Source: Isoetes taiwanensis | Lineage: Eukaryota > Streptophyta > Lycopodiopsida > Isoetales > Isoetaceae | Assembly: GCA_021234155.1 (NCBI GenBank) | Contig: JAJEKV010000108.1 | Coordinates: 3,050,350-3,114,349 of the forward strand | DNA: 64,000 nt | Reading direction: 5' to 3' | In this document: positions 1 through 11,468 of the stretch, in pieces | How the letters are laid out: each line of letters opens with the position of its first letter | How positions within the stretch are numbered: position 1 is the stretch's first letter | Program-made: the position numbers and the translations under genes | The notes under the pieces: generated by a model | Seen by the model: the letters and a program-made list of their open reading frames with translations, nothing else | What the model was told of the DNA's origin: nothing | The model's database searches: none

Positions 1-637
1 TGAGTACTTAGAAACAATAGCATGTGCACTTAGAAAAGGGGGTTGGAAAGAAGAGGAAGTCCAGGAGATGGTACATGGATGATTGATGCATGCATACCAT
101 TATCTCTTGGATATTGTTTTGTTGTACGACCTAGATGTGGGGCTAGGAATTATGGAGGAGCAGAATATGATGCAATATTCTAATACCTGCTTCTAGAGGG
201 AGCTTAACTAATTATCCAATGATTAGGCATTTGGGTGAAAAGATGCTATGGTACCATTTTTGCAACCCTCAAAAGTACCTATACTAGATACTTTTAAAAC
301 TAGTACTTTCTGTTTTTTGCTATCATCAAAATCATTAGAAACAATTTAAGATAAAAGTCAATTTATTAGTATTAAGATGATAACAACACTATTAGAGACC
401 GAAATGAATGAATCAATTTTTAAGCTTTGCGATATTTATGCAAGTTCTCAATACCAGTGCGGGGTACTTTTTGGGCACTTTTTTGGTTGCTAAAAAACAC
501 TTTAGATGGTAAATCGTAGCATGCTTTTATCCATTTTTAGATGATTACTACATGCACACAATATGACTTTCGTAATAAGAGGTGCTATGCGCATTGATTC
601 GGTTCTAGTTTAGTATCGCACCGCTGCTATTCTCCTT
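1..637 (+). repeat. Dispersed repeat, copy 1 (cut by window edge)
   Basis: This stretch aligns along its length with 35,713-36,320, in the same orientation. Shared landmarks are ggttggaaagaagaggaagt near 41, the block around ttgttgtacgacctagatgtgg near 120, and a 3' part ending near ttcagtatc/tttagtatc. Differences are scattered substitutions and short indels, so the copies are old. In the second copy the left end reads as the end of a coding region that stops just after a basic stretch and YMDD. Here the same codons are frameshifted. I read it as the 3' end and trailer of an unrecognised gene family or transposon. The family name and the true left edge are not visible because the window starts inside the repeat. 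Confidence 0.8.
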
Positions 638-697
638 ATTCTCTATCCTACTAGTTTCATTGAGTTGCTTTGTGCCCTATAGCATCTCATCCTGGTT

Positions 698-750
698 CTT
701 GAGAGAGAGAGAGAGAGGGACGGAGAGAGGGAGGGAGGGGGAAGGGAGCT
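698..750. repeat. GA-rich simple sequence
   Basis: Purine-only tract: (GA)n followed by GGGA and GGAG variants. No coding content. Confidence 0.85.
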
Positions 751-909
751 TTTGGTTTTACAAAACAAAATTCAATTGAGGCCATTCAAAGCTCTTAGCA
801 CCACTTAATCTCAACCCTCCATTGGACCACTTAATCAACACCTTCCATCTCCACCATACCCTCCATTTTCACCACTTAATCTATACCTTCCATCTTAATC
901 ATACAAATT

Positions 910-1205
910 TAACCATTGCCCAAACAATTAAATATGTGGTCTCTCAACATTATGGTGTCACTATTGACATAAGGTCTAATCTCCCCATGTTCCCTCTTGC
1001 AACTGGTCTAACTTTCACCATAAACATTAAACCATTTATCACGATTACTTACCATTGCCCAAATCGTATACCATTATGATGTCAACGTTGACAAGTTGCC
1101 TTCAACCCAAGGTCTAATCTCCCCTGCAACTACATTTGCAATTGGTCTAACTTTCACCGTAAAATCTTAGACTATTACCTTATTACATTGCCCAAACAAA
1201 TAAAT
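910..1205. repeat. Imperfect tandem duplication, period about 138 bp
   Basis: The words accattgccca, aaggtctaatctcccc and ggtctaactttcacc recur in the same order starting at about 912 and 1,051, and a third partial start (acattgcccaaacaaataaatata) lies at 1,184. Flanking sequence at 800-900 repeats caccttccatct/accttccatct. The open reading frame crossing this (822-1,079) is low-complexity and unlikely to be a gene. Confidence 0.65.
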
Positions 1206-3140
1206 ATACTTATTTTTATCACATTACGTTGACCATTCTAGACAACCTCTAATTCGAGACACTCTTATTGTAAGACTAATGTGTTACCACTAGACCGAAG
1301 CCAACAAATATAATTAAGTTACATTTTTTGTCTACTGATAAATTCCATGAATCGACTAGATACGAGTCCTACTTTTTGATGTACGACCTTTATTTATTGA
1401 GCGTAGTGCTTGCTACGGAAATTGAAGAAACCATGATGACTCAACATGAACCTTGGGCTTGTATCCCTTCTATTTTCTAAAGTCTGAATCACCCTAACAC
1501 AATGTTATTGATGGAGAAGAAGACTACACTACAATCTTTTTTCTTGATTGATCACCATCCTTTAAGGATGTAGAGATAGCCTCAAAAACCTTCTAGCACA
1601 TGGTTAATTAAAAAGGAACAACCTTAGCAGATCAACCTCATCTTTTGAAGTTTGTATCTCCCCTGATATCTTCCTGCATGCATCTTCTAAAGGATGTCAC
1701 CAGGAGGTTCACTTTACAAATATGGATCTAATTAACTACATAAATAATTGCTTCAAATAATCTCTTTCTAGCTCTGATTAGAAAATCTCCACAAGATGTA
1801 TGGAGCAACATTAAAATTTTGGCCTCTAAAGTAGCAGCCTTGACCAAAAGTTTCAAGTCACGCATAATTTCTTCCAAAAGGCGAAAGAGAACTTCCATGG
1901 TTAGTGTCTTTTCATCAACTACTATAGTTGATATCTTCCAACCATGAACGCTTCTCTTAAAAGCATTCCATCAATGAGGTATTTAACATATGTAATCGGG
2001 GCCAGTGCAAACTTCAAACTTAATGCTAACATCCTGACCAATAGTTGCACCTATTTGTTCAGCAACACGTCAGGATACTGACATTGCAACCATCCATCAT
2101 AGTTGCCTACATGCAATTGCTTCTTTGGTGTAACTAGTTTCTACATTGAGCAGAGGTAGTTTTTTATGTGTTAGAGCATAAGAAATCAAACCTTGGCTCA
2201 AATATTACGACTTTCCTAATTGGCTTACTTGTGTTATTGGTTCGGTAATTGGCATCTCTTAGTGCTTAGCTTTTGGTATTCTAAAATTTATGTTGGCAAT
2301 GCCTCATCTTATAGTAAATTCCATTGCTTGCATTTGAACATAACAAAAAGGGAAGGTAAATTCCATTGGTTGCATTTGAACATAATAGCAAAACGAATCT
2401 TCACAAAATGTTGGAGAATCTAATAGAGTCAGAGAGAATAAATGATTGCTAAGGAAATTTTGGTGGAATACTAGACAACACACCTTCTTTGTCTTCAGAC
2501 AATCTAACAAAATCTTCATGGAATCTAAGCGAATAGCGTAGGTTGGCCATTATTGGAGCAGTTGCCGGTTTTGCACCGCCGCATGGCCCCATTGTGTCGA
2601 CCACGTCAGCACCATTTACGGCTCCAACGAAACCCTAGTCTGGATCATCCCGACCTAATACGATTCACAGGGCGGCTGGATTTGGCGCTCGAAGTGGCAA
2701 AATGCTGTCCTGTGTATGGACGATTCGTGGAGCAGCTGATCTCCTTTGATGGCTCACTGAAGTTATGGCTTTTGGTGCATGATATATCCATGTGGTGCAG
2801 TTCTTTACCTTATTTAGAATAGTGGTTAACCGTTTTTGGATGCTTCTAACAATGGTTTAAATGTTCTTGCATGATTTTGGAGCCTGCTACAACCATTCCA
2901 ATGGTCATTTGCATACAATTTGAAGCCGTTAACTCTTCAATGCTTCAAATTTCTTGCTGTATTTTCGGATTTGTGGGCTATGCAACCCATTTTCCCTCCA
3001 AGAAAAGCTTTCCCTCCTACTTACAGACGCTAGAGATGCATTCTGAGGAGGATTGCTGCTGTGGCATGCTATCTAACCACATGATCAATGATTTTGATTT
3101 TGTTTTCCCTCTCTTTTCAATATTTCCCTCTTCTTTACAG
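1206..3140. other. No recognisable gene
   Basis: AT-rich, stop-dense sequence. A 28-bp near-duplicate (aattccattgnttgcatttg and flank) occurs at about 2,315 and 2,358. A GC-richer patch at 2,540-2,760 contains short frames with no domain I recognise. It may be the upstream part of the transposon whose transposase follows. Confidence 0.6.
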
Positions 3141-3151
3141 CTTATATAAGG
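3141..3151 (+). promoter_or_regulatory. Probable TATA box of the pogo-like transposase
   Basis: cttatataagg lies about 75 bp before the first in-frame ATG of the transposase pseudogene, a sensible distance for a core promoter plus short leader. Inferred from motif and spacing only. Confidence 0.45.
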
Positions 3152-3221
3152 TTGCAGCTTCGTCTCTTTCCTCAGAGTTCAAGCTTTTCTTGATTCCTTT
3201 GCCATCATCCCCCTGAGCACC

Positions 3222-5482
3222 ATGTTGTTTAGAAATGTTAGGAAGCGTGTCATTCCTTCTGTTGATCATGTTGATGATCCCCAAATTGAGCCTATGCCTC
3301 AATGGCCTCGATCAGGTGTAAGAAATCGTGTGCAAGCAGCTCCACCTTCTGTTACAGCCACAAAGAAAGTCAGAAACATGAAGAGAGGGTCATGGACCAA
3401 AGAGCAACTGGATGCAGCAATTTTAGAGGCAGATGAGGGCTATCTTTCTATAAGAAAAGTAGCTAAGAAGCATGGAATACCTCATACAACCCTCAGGAAC
3501 TATCTATTTGACATCTCAAAGGTAAAGAATGGTAAGAAACCTAAAGTTCACTTCGTGGAAGAAGATAATCTTGTCACATGGTGCTTGCGGATGATGGTGG
3601 CGTATGGAACAGTGTTACAGTTCGGATGCTAAGGGAGAGGGTTGCGAGATATGTGCGGCGCGTAATTACACCTTTCACGGGTGGTATGCCAGGTATGAAA
3701 TGGTGGAAATGTTTTAAAGGGAGGCATCCCGAATTGGCATTAAGGAGAGCTCAAGTTGTTGATAATGCAAGGGCTATTGCAATATCACCAATGAATTTAG
3801 AAGCATTTTATCATGATCCGCGTAAACATATAAGAGCTTTAACTTTGATGCATCGCACATATGGAATGTGGATGAATCTGAATTCAAGCGAGGGAAAGAA
3901 ACAGTGTTAGAGTAATAGGTCAAGAGGAGAAAGGCAAATTCTCAAAGAACAATGAAAAATAGGGAGTGGTTAACCGTTTGCTGTTGTGTTTTTCGCCCGC
4001 GTCAAATTGCCTTCTCTTTATGTTTTGAAAGGGAAGAGGGCTCGAGAGGATTACATTGATGGTTGTGAGCCTGATGCTGTAATGGCAATGCAACCAAAGG
4101 CTTGGATGGCCAATGCCCTTTTTCGAGATTGGCTGGATCATTTCAAAAGTAAGGTTCCAGGAGGTGTATCATTGGAAAATCCTCATTTGATTATTTTGGA
4201 TGGACATGGAAGCCACTTAGCAGTTGAAACTCTGAGGTATGCATCTTCAATTGGTATTCAAATTTTAAAGTTGCCTGCTCATACTAGTCATAGGCTTCAG
4301 CCCCTTGATGTTTCGTGCTTTAGACCCTTTAAGCAAGCATTTAGAAATTGTAGGCACAAATATACACTGCAGCATCTTCATGCAGAGCCTCATAAAGCAG
4401 ATTTGACTGCAATTGTTAGTGAAGCCCTTGAATTAGCATTAACCCCCAGCAACATCATCTCTGGATTTAAAAAAACTGGCATTTGGCCATGGAATCCTGG
4501 CATGGTACAACCTGAATTAGCAGGAAGACATTTTGTGTTCAATGACACTAGTGGCACACCATTAGATCAGCTGGCAGAAGCTGTTTCTGATGCAGCAGCA
4601 GCAGATGAAGCAAATGAAGAATCAGGTGATGCTAGCAATCCAAATACTGCAGCAGGAGATGACATAAGTGCAACAGGTAATCCAAGAGTAAATTTATCTC
4701 AGGAATCTAATTCTATTGCTTGTTCTAATGCAGCTCCTTCAAATGCAGGTACTTCTAATGTAGGCCCTTCAAATGCAAGTTTAAGAAGAAGGACATTCCT
4801 TCCAAAAGACATCAAAGGTACTTTGTTGGTTACAAAAGCTGAAATTATAGCTAAGCTTCATGAAGAAGAATTGAAGAAAAAAGAGAAAAAAAGGGCTAGA
4901 GAGGAAGCTGAGGAGAAAAAAAAGAAACAAATGGAAGAGAAAAAGAAAATTAAAGGAAAAAGAGGAAAAGCAGAAGGAGAGGGAGGTTGCAAAGGAGCGA
5001 AAGAGGAGAGAATTGGAAGCTAAGAAAGCAAAGGGGAAACGGGGCAAGGGAAGAGTCCAGGTAAAATTGCAATGCTTTGCCATGCTACATTTGATTTGTG
5101 CTGATATGTTTGTGTTGCAATGCAGGTTGAAGAGGCAGCAGAATGTCATGAAGCAGAATGTCATGAAGTTGATGGTGACAAAGATCCAGCAGAAGATACT
5201 GACATTGTTGTTGTTCCTGAAGTTGTTATTGTTCCTGAACATGAGGTAGAACTTACTATTCAATTGCCCATGTGCAATGACGAATGTTTTGCTGAAGCTA
5301 TGGAAGACTTCCAAGATGAGCAACCTGAGCAACTTGAATCTGATTCCCAAAATGAAACACTTGATGGTCAAGCAAATGACAGTGCTGCTGCACAAGTTAA
5401 ATGTTTTGAACCATGTGATAGACCAGCTAAAAGATTAAGGTCTATAAATTCTTTATATTCACAAGATTATGTCATGAACTGA
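3222..5482 (+). pseudogene. Pogo/Tigger-like (DDE_1) transposase pseudogene
   Basis: This is a decayed transposase of the Tc1/mariner pogo lineage. An N-terminal psq/CENP-B helix-turn-helix lies at 3,370-3,560 (SWTKEQLDAAILEADEG, IRKVAKKHGIPHTTLRNYL). A CENP-B-type second DNA-binding domain follows in another frame at 3,625-3,850 (MPGMKWWKCFKGRHPELAL). The first catalytic Asp sits in WNVDES (about 3,862-3,879, third frame). The catalytic core resumes at 3,990-4,500, with LIILDGHGSHLAVET giving the second Asp and HRLQPLDVSCFRPFK the third. A Lys/Glu-rich coiled-coil-like tail follows, then a 65-nt GT-AG intron, then an acidic C-terminus ending at 5,482. At least four frameshifts (about 3,615, 3,855, 3,975, 4,960) and adjacent TAA-TAG stops at 3,914 make it non-functional. 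It is nearly full length. Terminal repeats were not identified. The domain assignment is secure; exact subfamily is not. Confidence 0.88.
5061..5125 (+). other. Small GT-AG intron in the pogo-like pseudogene
   Basis: The sequence ccag|gtaaaattg ... ttgcaatgcag|gttgaag gives a 65-nt intron. Splicing it out keeps the frame open from the Lys-rich exon (ending at 5,060, phase 0) into the acidic exon 5,126-5,482. Reading through it meets a stop. Confidence 0.65.
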
Positions 5483-5778
5483 AAAGTATAGTGGCTGAAA
5501 TTCTAGCTTCCTGTTTACTGTGTTGCAGAATGGAAATGATTGTTCTTCATCAACTTGTAACAGGATTTTGAGTTGTTTCAATTGTTTGATTATGTTAGTT
5601 TTAAAATTGTTTACTAATGCTCGATCTCTGTGATGCAGGTTTGGTTGTTGGAACTTGGTGGTAACACCAATTGGGGTTCAATTCCCTGAAATCAGACTTT
5701 ATTTGTTTATTTATGTGTACTAAAAACAGTAAGTTGTTGAAGCATTTTAGGGAAAGATGTGAACTACAGGGGCAATAC

Positions 5779-6047
5779 GTGGACCAATTTAGGTGAGTTT
5801 GTGAACCAAATCTGCACTATTATAGGTCAATATGTGGACAAAAAATCAGGGCCTAAGTGTGGACCAAATTTGTCAAGAAATGCATAATTTTTGGAAGACT
5901 ACATCTTGAGTTAGAGAAGCCAGAATGCTCCAATTCAAATAGTTTTGGATTGCACACAATGTAAGCTTTCATTTCAATCTGATTTTGTAAAATTTGGACT
6001 TAAGAAGGTAAGGATATGGCCTTGCAAAGTCTTAAGTGGACCAACTC
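5779..6047 (+). repeat. Recurrent GTGGACCAA-like motif downstream of the transposase
   Basis: Five related direct copies occur: gtggaccaattt (5,779), gtgaaccaaatc (5,801), gtggacaaaaaa (5,834), gtggaccaaatt (5,859) and gtggaccaactc (6,036). They lie 300-570 bp beyond the transposase stop, where subterminal transposase-binding repeats would be expected. Function is inferred; no matching cluster was seen on the left side. Confidence 0.45.
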
Positions 6048-6354
6048 TGGGGGGTACACTCTATCTAGAAATCTGAAAGTAATATTAAGAAATTTGGAAG
6101 AAACTCTATAATCTTCATTGTAGCAGGCTAAGGTTTTGGATGGGCGTGTTATGAACAGGGGGGAGTTGAGGATGGAAAAAGTAGGGAGGAAATGTTGGTG
6201 GAGGGGGAGATGGAGGGATTTTTGGATGGTAAATTATATAGATTCGATGGCGATGTAGAGGGTAGATAATTCTTTGGATTTAGAATTGGAGAGGGAAAAT
6301 TTATTGCCAAAGGCAAGGCCGATAATCTGGATGGAGTAGCTGGAAGAAATGGAA

Positions 6355-8500
6355 AGGAAGGAAGGAAGGTATTTTTATCGTCCACGGAGACCAATCGGTC
6401 TATGGGACCCAATACAAAAAGCGACAAGCGGATTACTACCGGATTAAAACACCCCCCCCCCTGGGGTTCGAGGAAAACTGCGGCAACAATCAGCTCCAAC
6501 ACAAACCTGCTTTAATATATAAAATGCAAAAACACACAAATATATACACTCATGCACTGCACTTAGTAGTGCCTAATCGGCGAACAAAGCGGGGCAAAGG
6601 TGAGCTTCCAAGTCCAATTACCTCGTAATGATATCTTCTGTGGCACGCATCGACTTGGGCGGTGTTCATCGGCAAATGTAGGGGCAAGTCCCGCCATTTA
6701 AAGGAGCGATTTTGGCCCGTGATCCGATCAACGCTTCGGCAACTCGAAAGTGTGAGACTCATCCTCAATGGCACCCGCTTGACAAAGATCGACAGCGTCT
6801 CTAGCGGGGCTCCCCAATCCACCGCGCCTGCCTCGATGCTAAGATGGTGGGCACTTCTGTGTGAATGGAGGCAATGAGTCCGCTTTGTCGTGGGGGAGGC
6901 TGGGAACGCAGGTAGAGCTGCGGCCCCGAGAGCTAACACCGGTTGATGTGCTCCTTATAATGGGTCGCTTTGACCTACTCTAGAGCCGGTCCCGTGAGCT
7001 TGCCAAGGAAGCAAGCCGCCACGATAAGCCTCTGTGTCCACCGCGACGCACTTTTGCTCTGCCGCGTTCCATCTGGGCGAACCATCGATCTCTTTACCCC
7101 TCCAATAGGCCCCTAACAGCTGCGGGCCCATTGCCACGGTAGTAAGCGGAGTGGGGCCCGAGCATCACCCATTCTTGAAAATAGGCGATGTGTCTATCAA
7201 GGGCTGCGTGAAGCGGCAAGAATCCGGTTCTGCGGCCCGAGAATCGATAGGGGATCGGGGTTTCACCCGAAGTGCCTGCAAAAATGCCTTACGCACCGCT
7301 CCAAGTCATTCCAGGTCGCCAAAGAGCGACCGGGCCCAAACCTCGACCGGCATGGAAGGAGGGCCGGGCGCCGGGGTTCAAACGGATGTGGATCGATGGC
7401 CCCAATCATAGAGCTCTGCACGGTGGTTGTTCTCAGATGGCATAAAAGCGCTTTCCACTGGGCTGTCACCCGCCGGATAGATGCCTCCCCAACAGAGGCG
7501 AGGGAGGGAACTCCACCCCTAGGTACATGTAGGTGGGCGTCCACCTCCACAAGCCGGCCCCCCGATATGTGAGTGCGGGAGGCGGGGGGGCATGAAGAGG
7601 ATATGAGAACCACCCCGGTCTTGGCCGTTTCACGCCAGCATGTCCAGAGCTTGACGTAATGTGTCTAGGGCATCCGTGATGAGATCGCATAGCTTCGGTA
7701 AAATGAAGGTCAACATCATCCCATAGATGAGCCGGGCGGATGACCCGTGCAAAAGTCGTGATGCTATCCCCCATGCTCATGTAGCCGTGGCTCTAACTAG
7801 AGGCCAAAAGTGTTGGTGAGAGGGGGCAACCTCACCGACCTCGATACCACCGGGTGAATGCTTGGTCTCCCGGGCCGCATCCCGCCAAAACAACTCTCAT
7901 ACAACCCGGTGATATAGCATTCTCGCATGTGCAGCCCCAGCTGACGCCAGCTTCAGCCCATAGCTTTTCCCGAGGGACCGTGTATCAAAAGCCTTCACAA
8001 AGTCCACAAAGCAAATACAAAGTCCTCCGGCCGATGGTTCCTAATTGCCTTCAATCGCCCTTGGCAAAGTGTAAAGATATGGTCAATCGTTGAGTGGCGG
8101 GGTCTAAAGCCTCGCTTGTGTGAGGGCTCGCACATCTGGCGCCTACGCCCAACAGGTCAACCGGCCGCCGAGAATGCCGATAACAGTTTGGCAAATCTTG
8201 AACTAACCATGATCGTCCGTAATTGGTCGGACGGTGTGGGTCGCCTACCAGAATGGGAACAACCCCCGCCAGGTCCATTGTCGTAAACCTTCCGCAATGC
8301 TCATTGAACAGTAGCGGCGGATCGGCACCCGGTTTGCCCGCCCATTTGAGTAACTTCGCCTGCATACCATCGAGGTCACCGCCTTCCCATTAGCCCCATA
8401 GTTGCGGGCCTCCACAACATCCTCCTCCGCGAGAACCAATGGGGGGCCATCCTGTGGGGGTATGGGCGTACGCATCCTGTGGGGGAATAGGCGAGAGAGG
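6355..8500 (-). mobile_element. 5'-truncated LINE (non-LTR retrotransposon), GC-rich, minus strand
   Basis: This is a degraded reverse-transcriptase region read right to left. Near 8,400-8,440 the minus strand encodes PPLVLAEEDVVEARNYG. At 8,220-8,290 it has GVVPILVGDPHRPTNYG, the LINE RT opening motif (normally VVPI..GDP..P.NYR). After the palm, GLWRWTPTYMYLGVEF at about 7,500-7,560 matches the post-YADD YLGV region. The 3' end at 6,367-6,420 carries the terminal sequence shared with other LINEs here (cgtccacggagaccaatcgg on plus) and a (GGAA)n tail at 6,355-6,366. Frames break every 100-300 bp. No endonuclease portion is present, so the copy is 5'-truncated near 8,500. It is related to LINE A. 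Confidence 0.75.
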
Positions 8501-8509
8501 AGTGAATGT

Positions 8510-10080
8510 TTTTTTAGCGGTAGAAGAAAAACGGTATTACAGTTAGAAGAATACCTGCATTGGAAAAATGACGATGGCATTCTTTATTCTTACTGGAGGT
8601 TCTTGCGTTACGCTTCGCACTGTTGGATGGGACTCGCAAGAGTTCCTTATCATCATACTCTTTATAGAATCTCAATGAATATAAATATAACAAAGGTTTA
8701 CTAATGCAATATAAAATTGATCCCATACAGTCCTTAAATAATAAGGGACTTGTATATGATATAGCTATTAAATATCAAGAGATAAAGCACAAAGGCATAT
8801 TCAAGGGCACATGTGTCCATGTAAACCGGGCAACAAAATAGGGTTGTCCATGATATAGCATCATGAACAAACATTAGATTGCAAAACACTTGTGATTGAG
8901 CAAATCACTTTTGCAGTTCCAGAACTAATCTGACATCTTATCTTTGAGCATATGCCTTGATTTGACATTGGCAGTCCCATCATCTTTATTCATACAGCTA
9001 CATCCCTAAATAAATTGGCCTACATATTTATTATCATCAAGCATGCTTCCACCTGTAACTTTATTTGACATCATGCCCTCAAGTTGCATGCTATAGAATA
9101 GATCGAGGCCTTCAATCTTGTATTCATCTTGAATGTATGTTATGATTCCGAGATGCGAATTGTTTTGCTGACTTTATCACATTCAACCTCACCTTTAAAT
9201 AGACTTGAAGGTTAACTTCCAATATGCTGGTCAGGCACATCTGACTAACAGATCTTTGGGAGGTTTAAGCTTAAATTCCATACAAGGTGCACAATGTTTT
9301 TGAATATAATTTAAAGCGGAACGTTGGGTTGGTGAATGAACAGTGTGGAAGATTGTTTTATGACATCTTTAGATATAGATTCATGAAACTGAATATTTGA
9401 AAAAACACTTTATTTTAAAAAATGTTCTCACCAGTCTTCACATAGAGAGTCACAATGGTTGGACATCCAAAAGAAGCTTATTGAAATTTGTTCTTCTCTA
9501 GGTCTTGTTCAATCGTTATTCTTAGCAGCCAAATTTCCTTGTAGGGTTGAAACGAACAGTTGCACTTTCTGCCTTAGTGCTAGATAAAGCAGTGAGTTGC
9601 TTTATGGTTCTTCAATGAGCACCAAGCATCAATATATAAACCAGATGTTGACTTTAGAACCTCCCCATTGTCTGCCGAACGGCATCATCAGAGTATGCAA
9701 ACTACTTCCAAGATTGTAAAAGTATCTTTTCTCTGGTACAATAAGAAGCTTAAACGATGATCTCTTTCTCCTTCGCCCCCTACCATTTCTCTGCTGCGAT
9801 GAGAGGCTTAAAATATGAACACTTACTGAGGCATAGCTTAAACTTTTATTCTACCAGTGTATAGCAGTCCTTACAACGCTAGGTTAGGAAAATTAAGTGA
9901 AGCCAGTTAGTGCTCATGACATGGCTATATAAGATCTAATTCATGTCTTTCTTAAAGAAAACTTTTCTGCTCCCCATAATACCACCTCTCCATCATATTG
10001 AACCTGTAATCAGAAACTGCAGCGCTAGTACTATGTCACATTGATGCAATGATGCATGTCACAAGCCATAATTAACGGAT
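8510..10080. other. No recognisable gene
   Basis: AT-rich, stop-dense sequence with no domain, repeat or RNA gene that I can support. Confidence 0.55.
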
Positions 10081-10082
10081 TT

Positions 10083-10940
10083 TCAATCCTCTTCTCCCAT
10101 TGTTTCTACTTCAATATTGCACCTTAGATATCCAGCATAGATGCTGGATAATAGGATGGGGCTCAAGGTATTCTCAGGTTCAATCTTGAGAATAATTTCT
10201 GTGATCTCCTTTGCTAGCCCAACGCAGCATGGATTCTACAGACACCCAGAAGAGACATCCACATGACAACATCTGATTCAAAAGGTATTATACTTGCAAC
10301 ATCAACTGCCTCGTCAAGGAATCCTGAGCACCCAAGGATATCAATAATGCATGCAAAGAGTTGCATCCTAGGCAGAAGAGACCATTGCTGGTTCATCAAT
10401 AAGAAACAATAGCATCCTTCAATCACAAGATTTGAGTGACTAAAGGGGAACATAACAGATATAAAAGTCACATCATTTGGTCTTAACACCCATTTGCCCC
10501 ATGTACTCAAACAGCTTAAAGGCCTTCCATCACCATGTTGAGCATACCCAGAAATCATTATATTCCATGTTGTGCTAGTTGGTTCAAGAATTCGGCTGAA
10601 GACAAAAGAAGCATCCATCATGCTTCCCCATCTAACATACATATCAATTAGGCTACAGTTCACAAGGATATCAGAATTGAATTCAGTTCTCAATATCTTA
10701 GCACGAATCTGCTTGACATCTTTTAACACTGCTGAGTTGGCACATGCACTTAAGATGTTAATATATGTTCCTTCATTTGGTTTTATGCCTTCTTCTTGCA
10801 TCTGCATAACAAAAGATACAGAATTCTGAACATTCTCTTATAAAACGTCTGCTGAAGTGATAGCATTCCATGATGCATCATTTCGATAAGGCATCAAGTA
10901 CAGGCATCCTTCAAATTCCCGCACTTGCCATACATGTCAA
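10083..10940 (-). pseudogene. PLS-class pentatricopeptide-repeat protein, 3' fragment with E motif
   Basis: The minus strand encodes tandem PPR motifs: degenerate DMYGKCGNLKDAC at about 10,900-10,940; then EEGIKPNEGTYINILSACAN (about 10,735-10,800); then DILVNCSLIDMYVRWGSM; then TTWNIMISGYAQHGDG; then RPNDVTFISVM. These are the P, L and S spacings typical of organelle RNA-editing PPR proteins. Past the stop near 10,213, an adjacent frame continues as an E-type tail (LKIEPENTLSPILLSSIYAG) and stops near 10,083. Stops and frameshifts at about 10,213, 10,500 and 10,830 break it, and the upstream PPRs and any mitochondrial or chloroplast targeting peptide are absent. Family members bind organellar transcripts; this copy cannot. 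Confidence 0.82.
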
Positions 10941-11176
10941 TATCCCGGCAAATAAACCCGGCGAGGGAAAATAAAACACAGCGCTGTGTTTTTACTCACA
11001 AAGAAACAAAGGCCCAGAAAAACTGTGCATGGGCAGAACAGAGCAGGTATTCTGGCTATGGAGGACGATGAAGAGGCTCCTAGGTAATGGAGGATTTTAG
11101 CAGCATACTGAACCTGTAGCTCTCTCGCTATGGCGGATTGCCTTTGCATCTCGATCTTAGCACAAAATCCTCCTCC

Positions 11177-11448
11177 ATGTTATTATTCTTCCTCATCCTT
11201 TTGCCCCTGCAGCCCAACGGACTGAAATTGAAATCCTGCTGGATATGAAGTCCGTTCTTGATCCTAACGGATTGATGCTTGAATCTTGGGTTCAAGGCAC
11301 TGATCCTTGTGGGGGCGACTTCGTTCGTGTGGCTTGTGACGAGGAAGGAAGAATTACAAACATTTCTTTGCAGGGTAGATGGCTTACCGGAACCATTCCA
11401 CAGAGTTTCATACACACAGGGGGTTTGAGAACTTGGGCCTGGGGCTGA
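11177..11448 (+). pseudogene. LRR receptor-like kinase, N-terminal fragment
   Basis: A short hydrophobic leader (MLLFFLILL, from 11,177) is followed, after a one-base frame change, by an LRR N-terminal cap. This cap has TEIEILLDMKSVLDPNG, LESWVQGTDPCGGDFV and then RITNISLQGRWLTGTIP. This is the LRRNT_2 plus first-repeat arrangement seen in plant LRR receptor-like kinases, with the paired Cys expected in that cap. After TGTIP the similarity stops and the frame ends within about 17 codons. No further LRRs, transmembrane helix or kinase domain follow. It could be an isolated first exon if the rest lies beyond a very long intron, but nothing downstream supports that. Confidence 0.7.
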
Positions 11449-11468
11449 ATTTTTTTTCCACAAATTAA

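Noticed and set aside
822-1079. His/Thr-rich 85-codon frame
   Set aside because: Falls in imperfect tandem repeats with no domain; the downstream repeat unit does not keep the frame.
11128-11463. 111-codon minus-strand frame
   Set aside because: Antisense of the LRR-kinase fragment, whose sense strand carries clear domain motifs.
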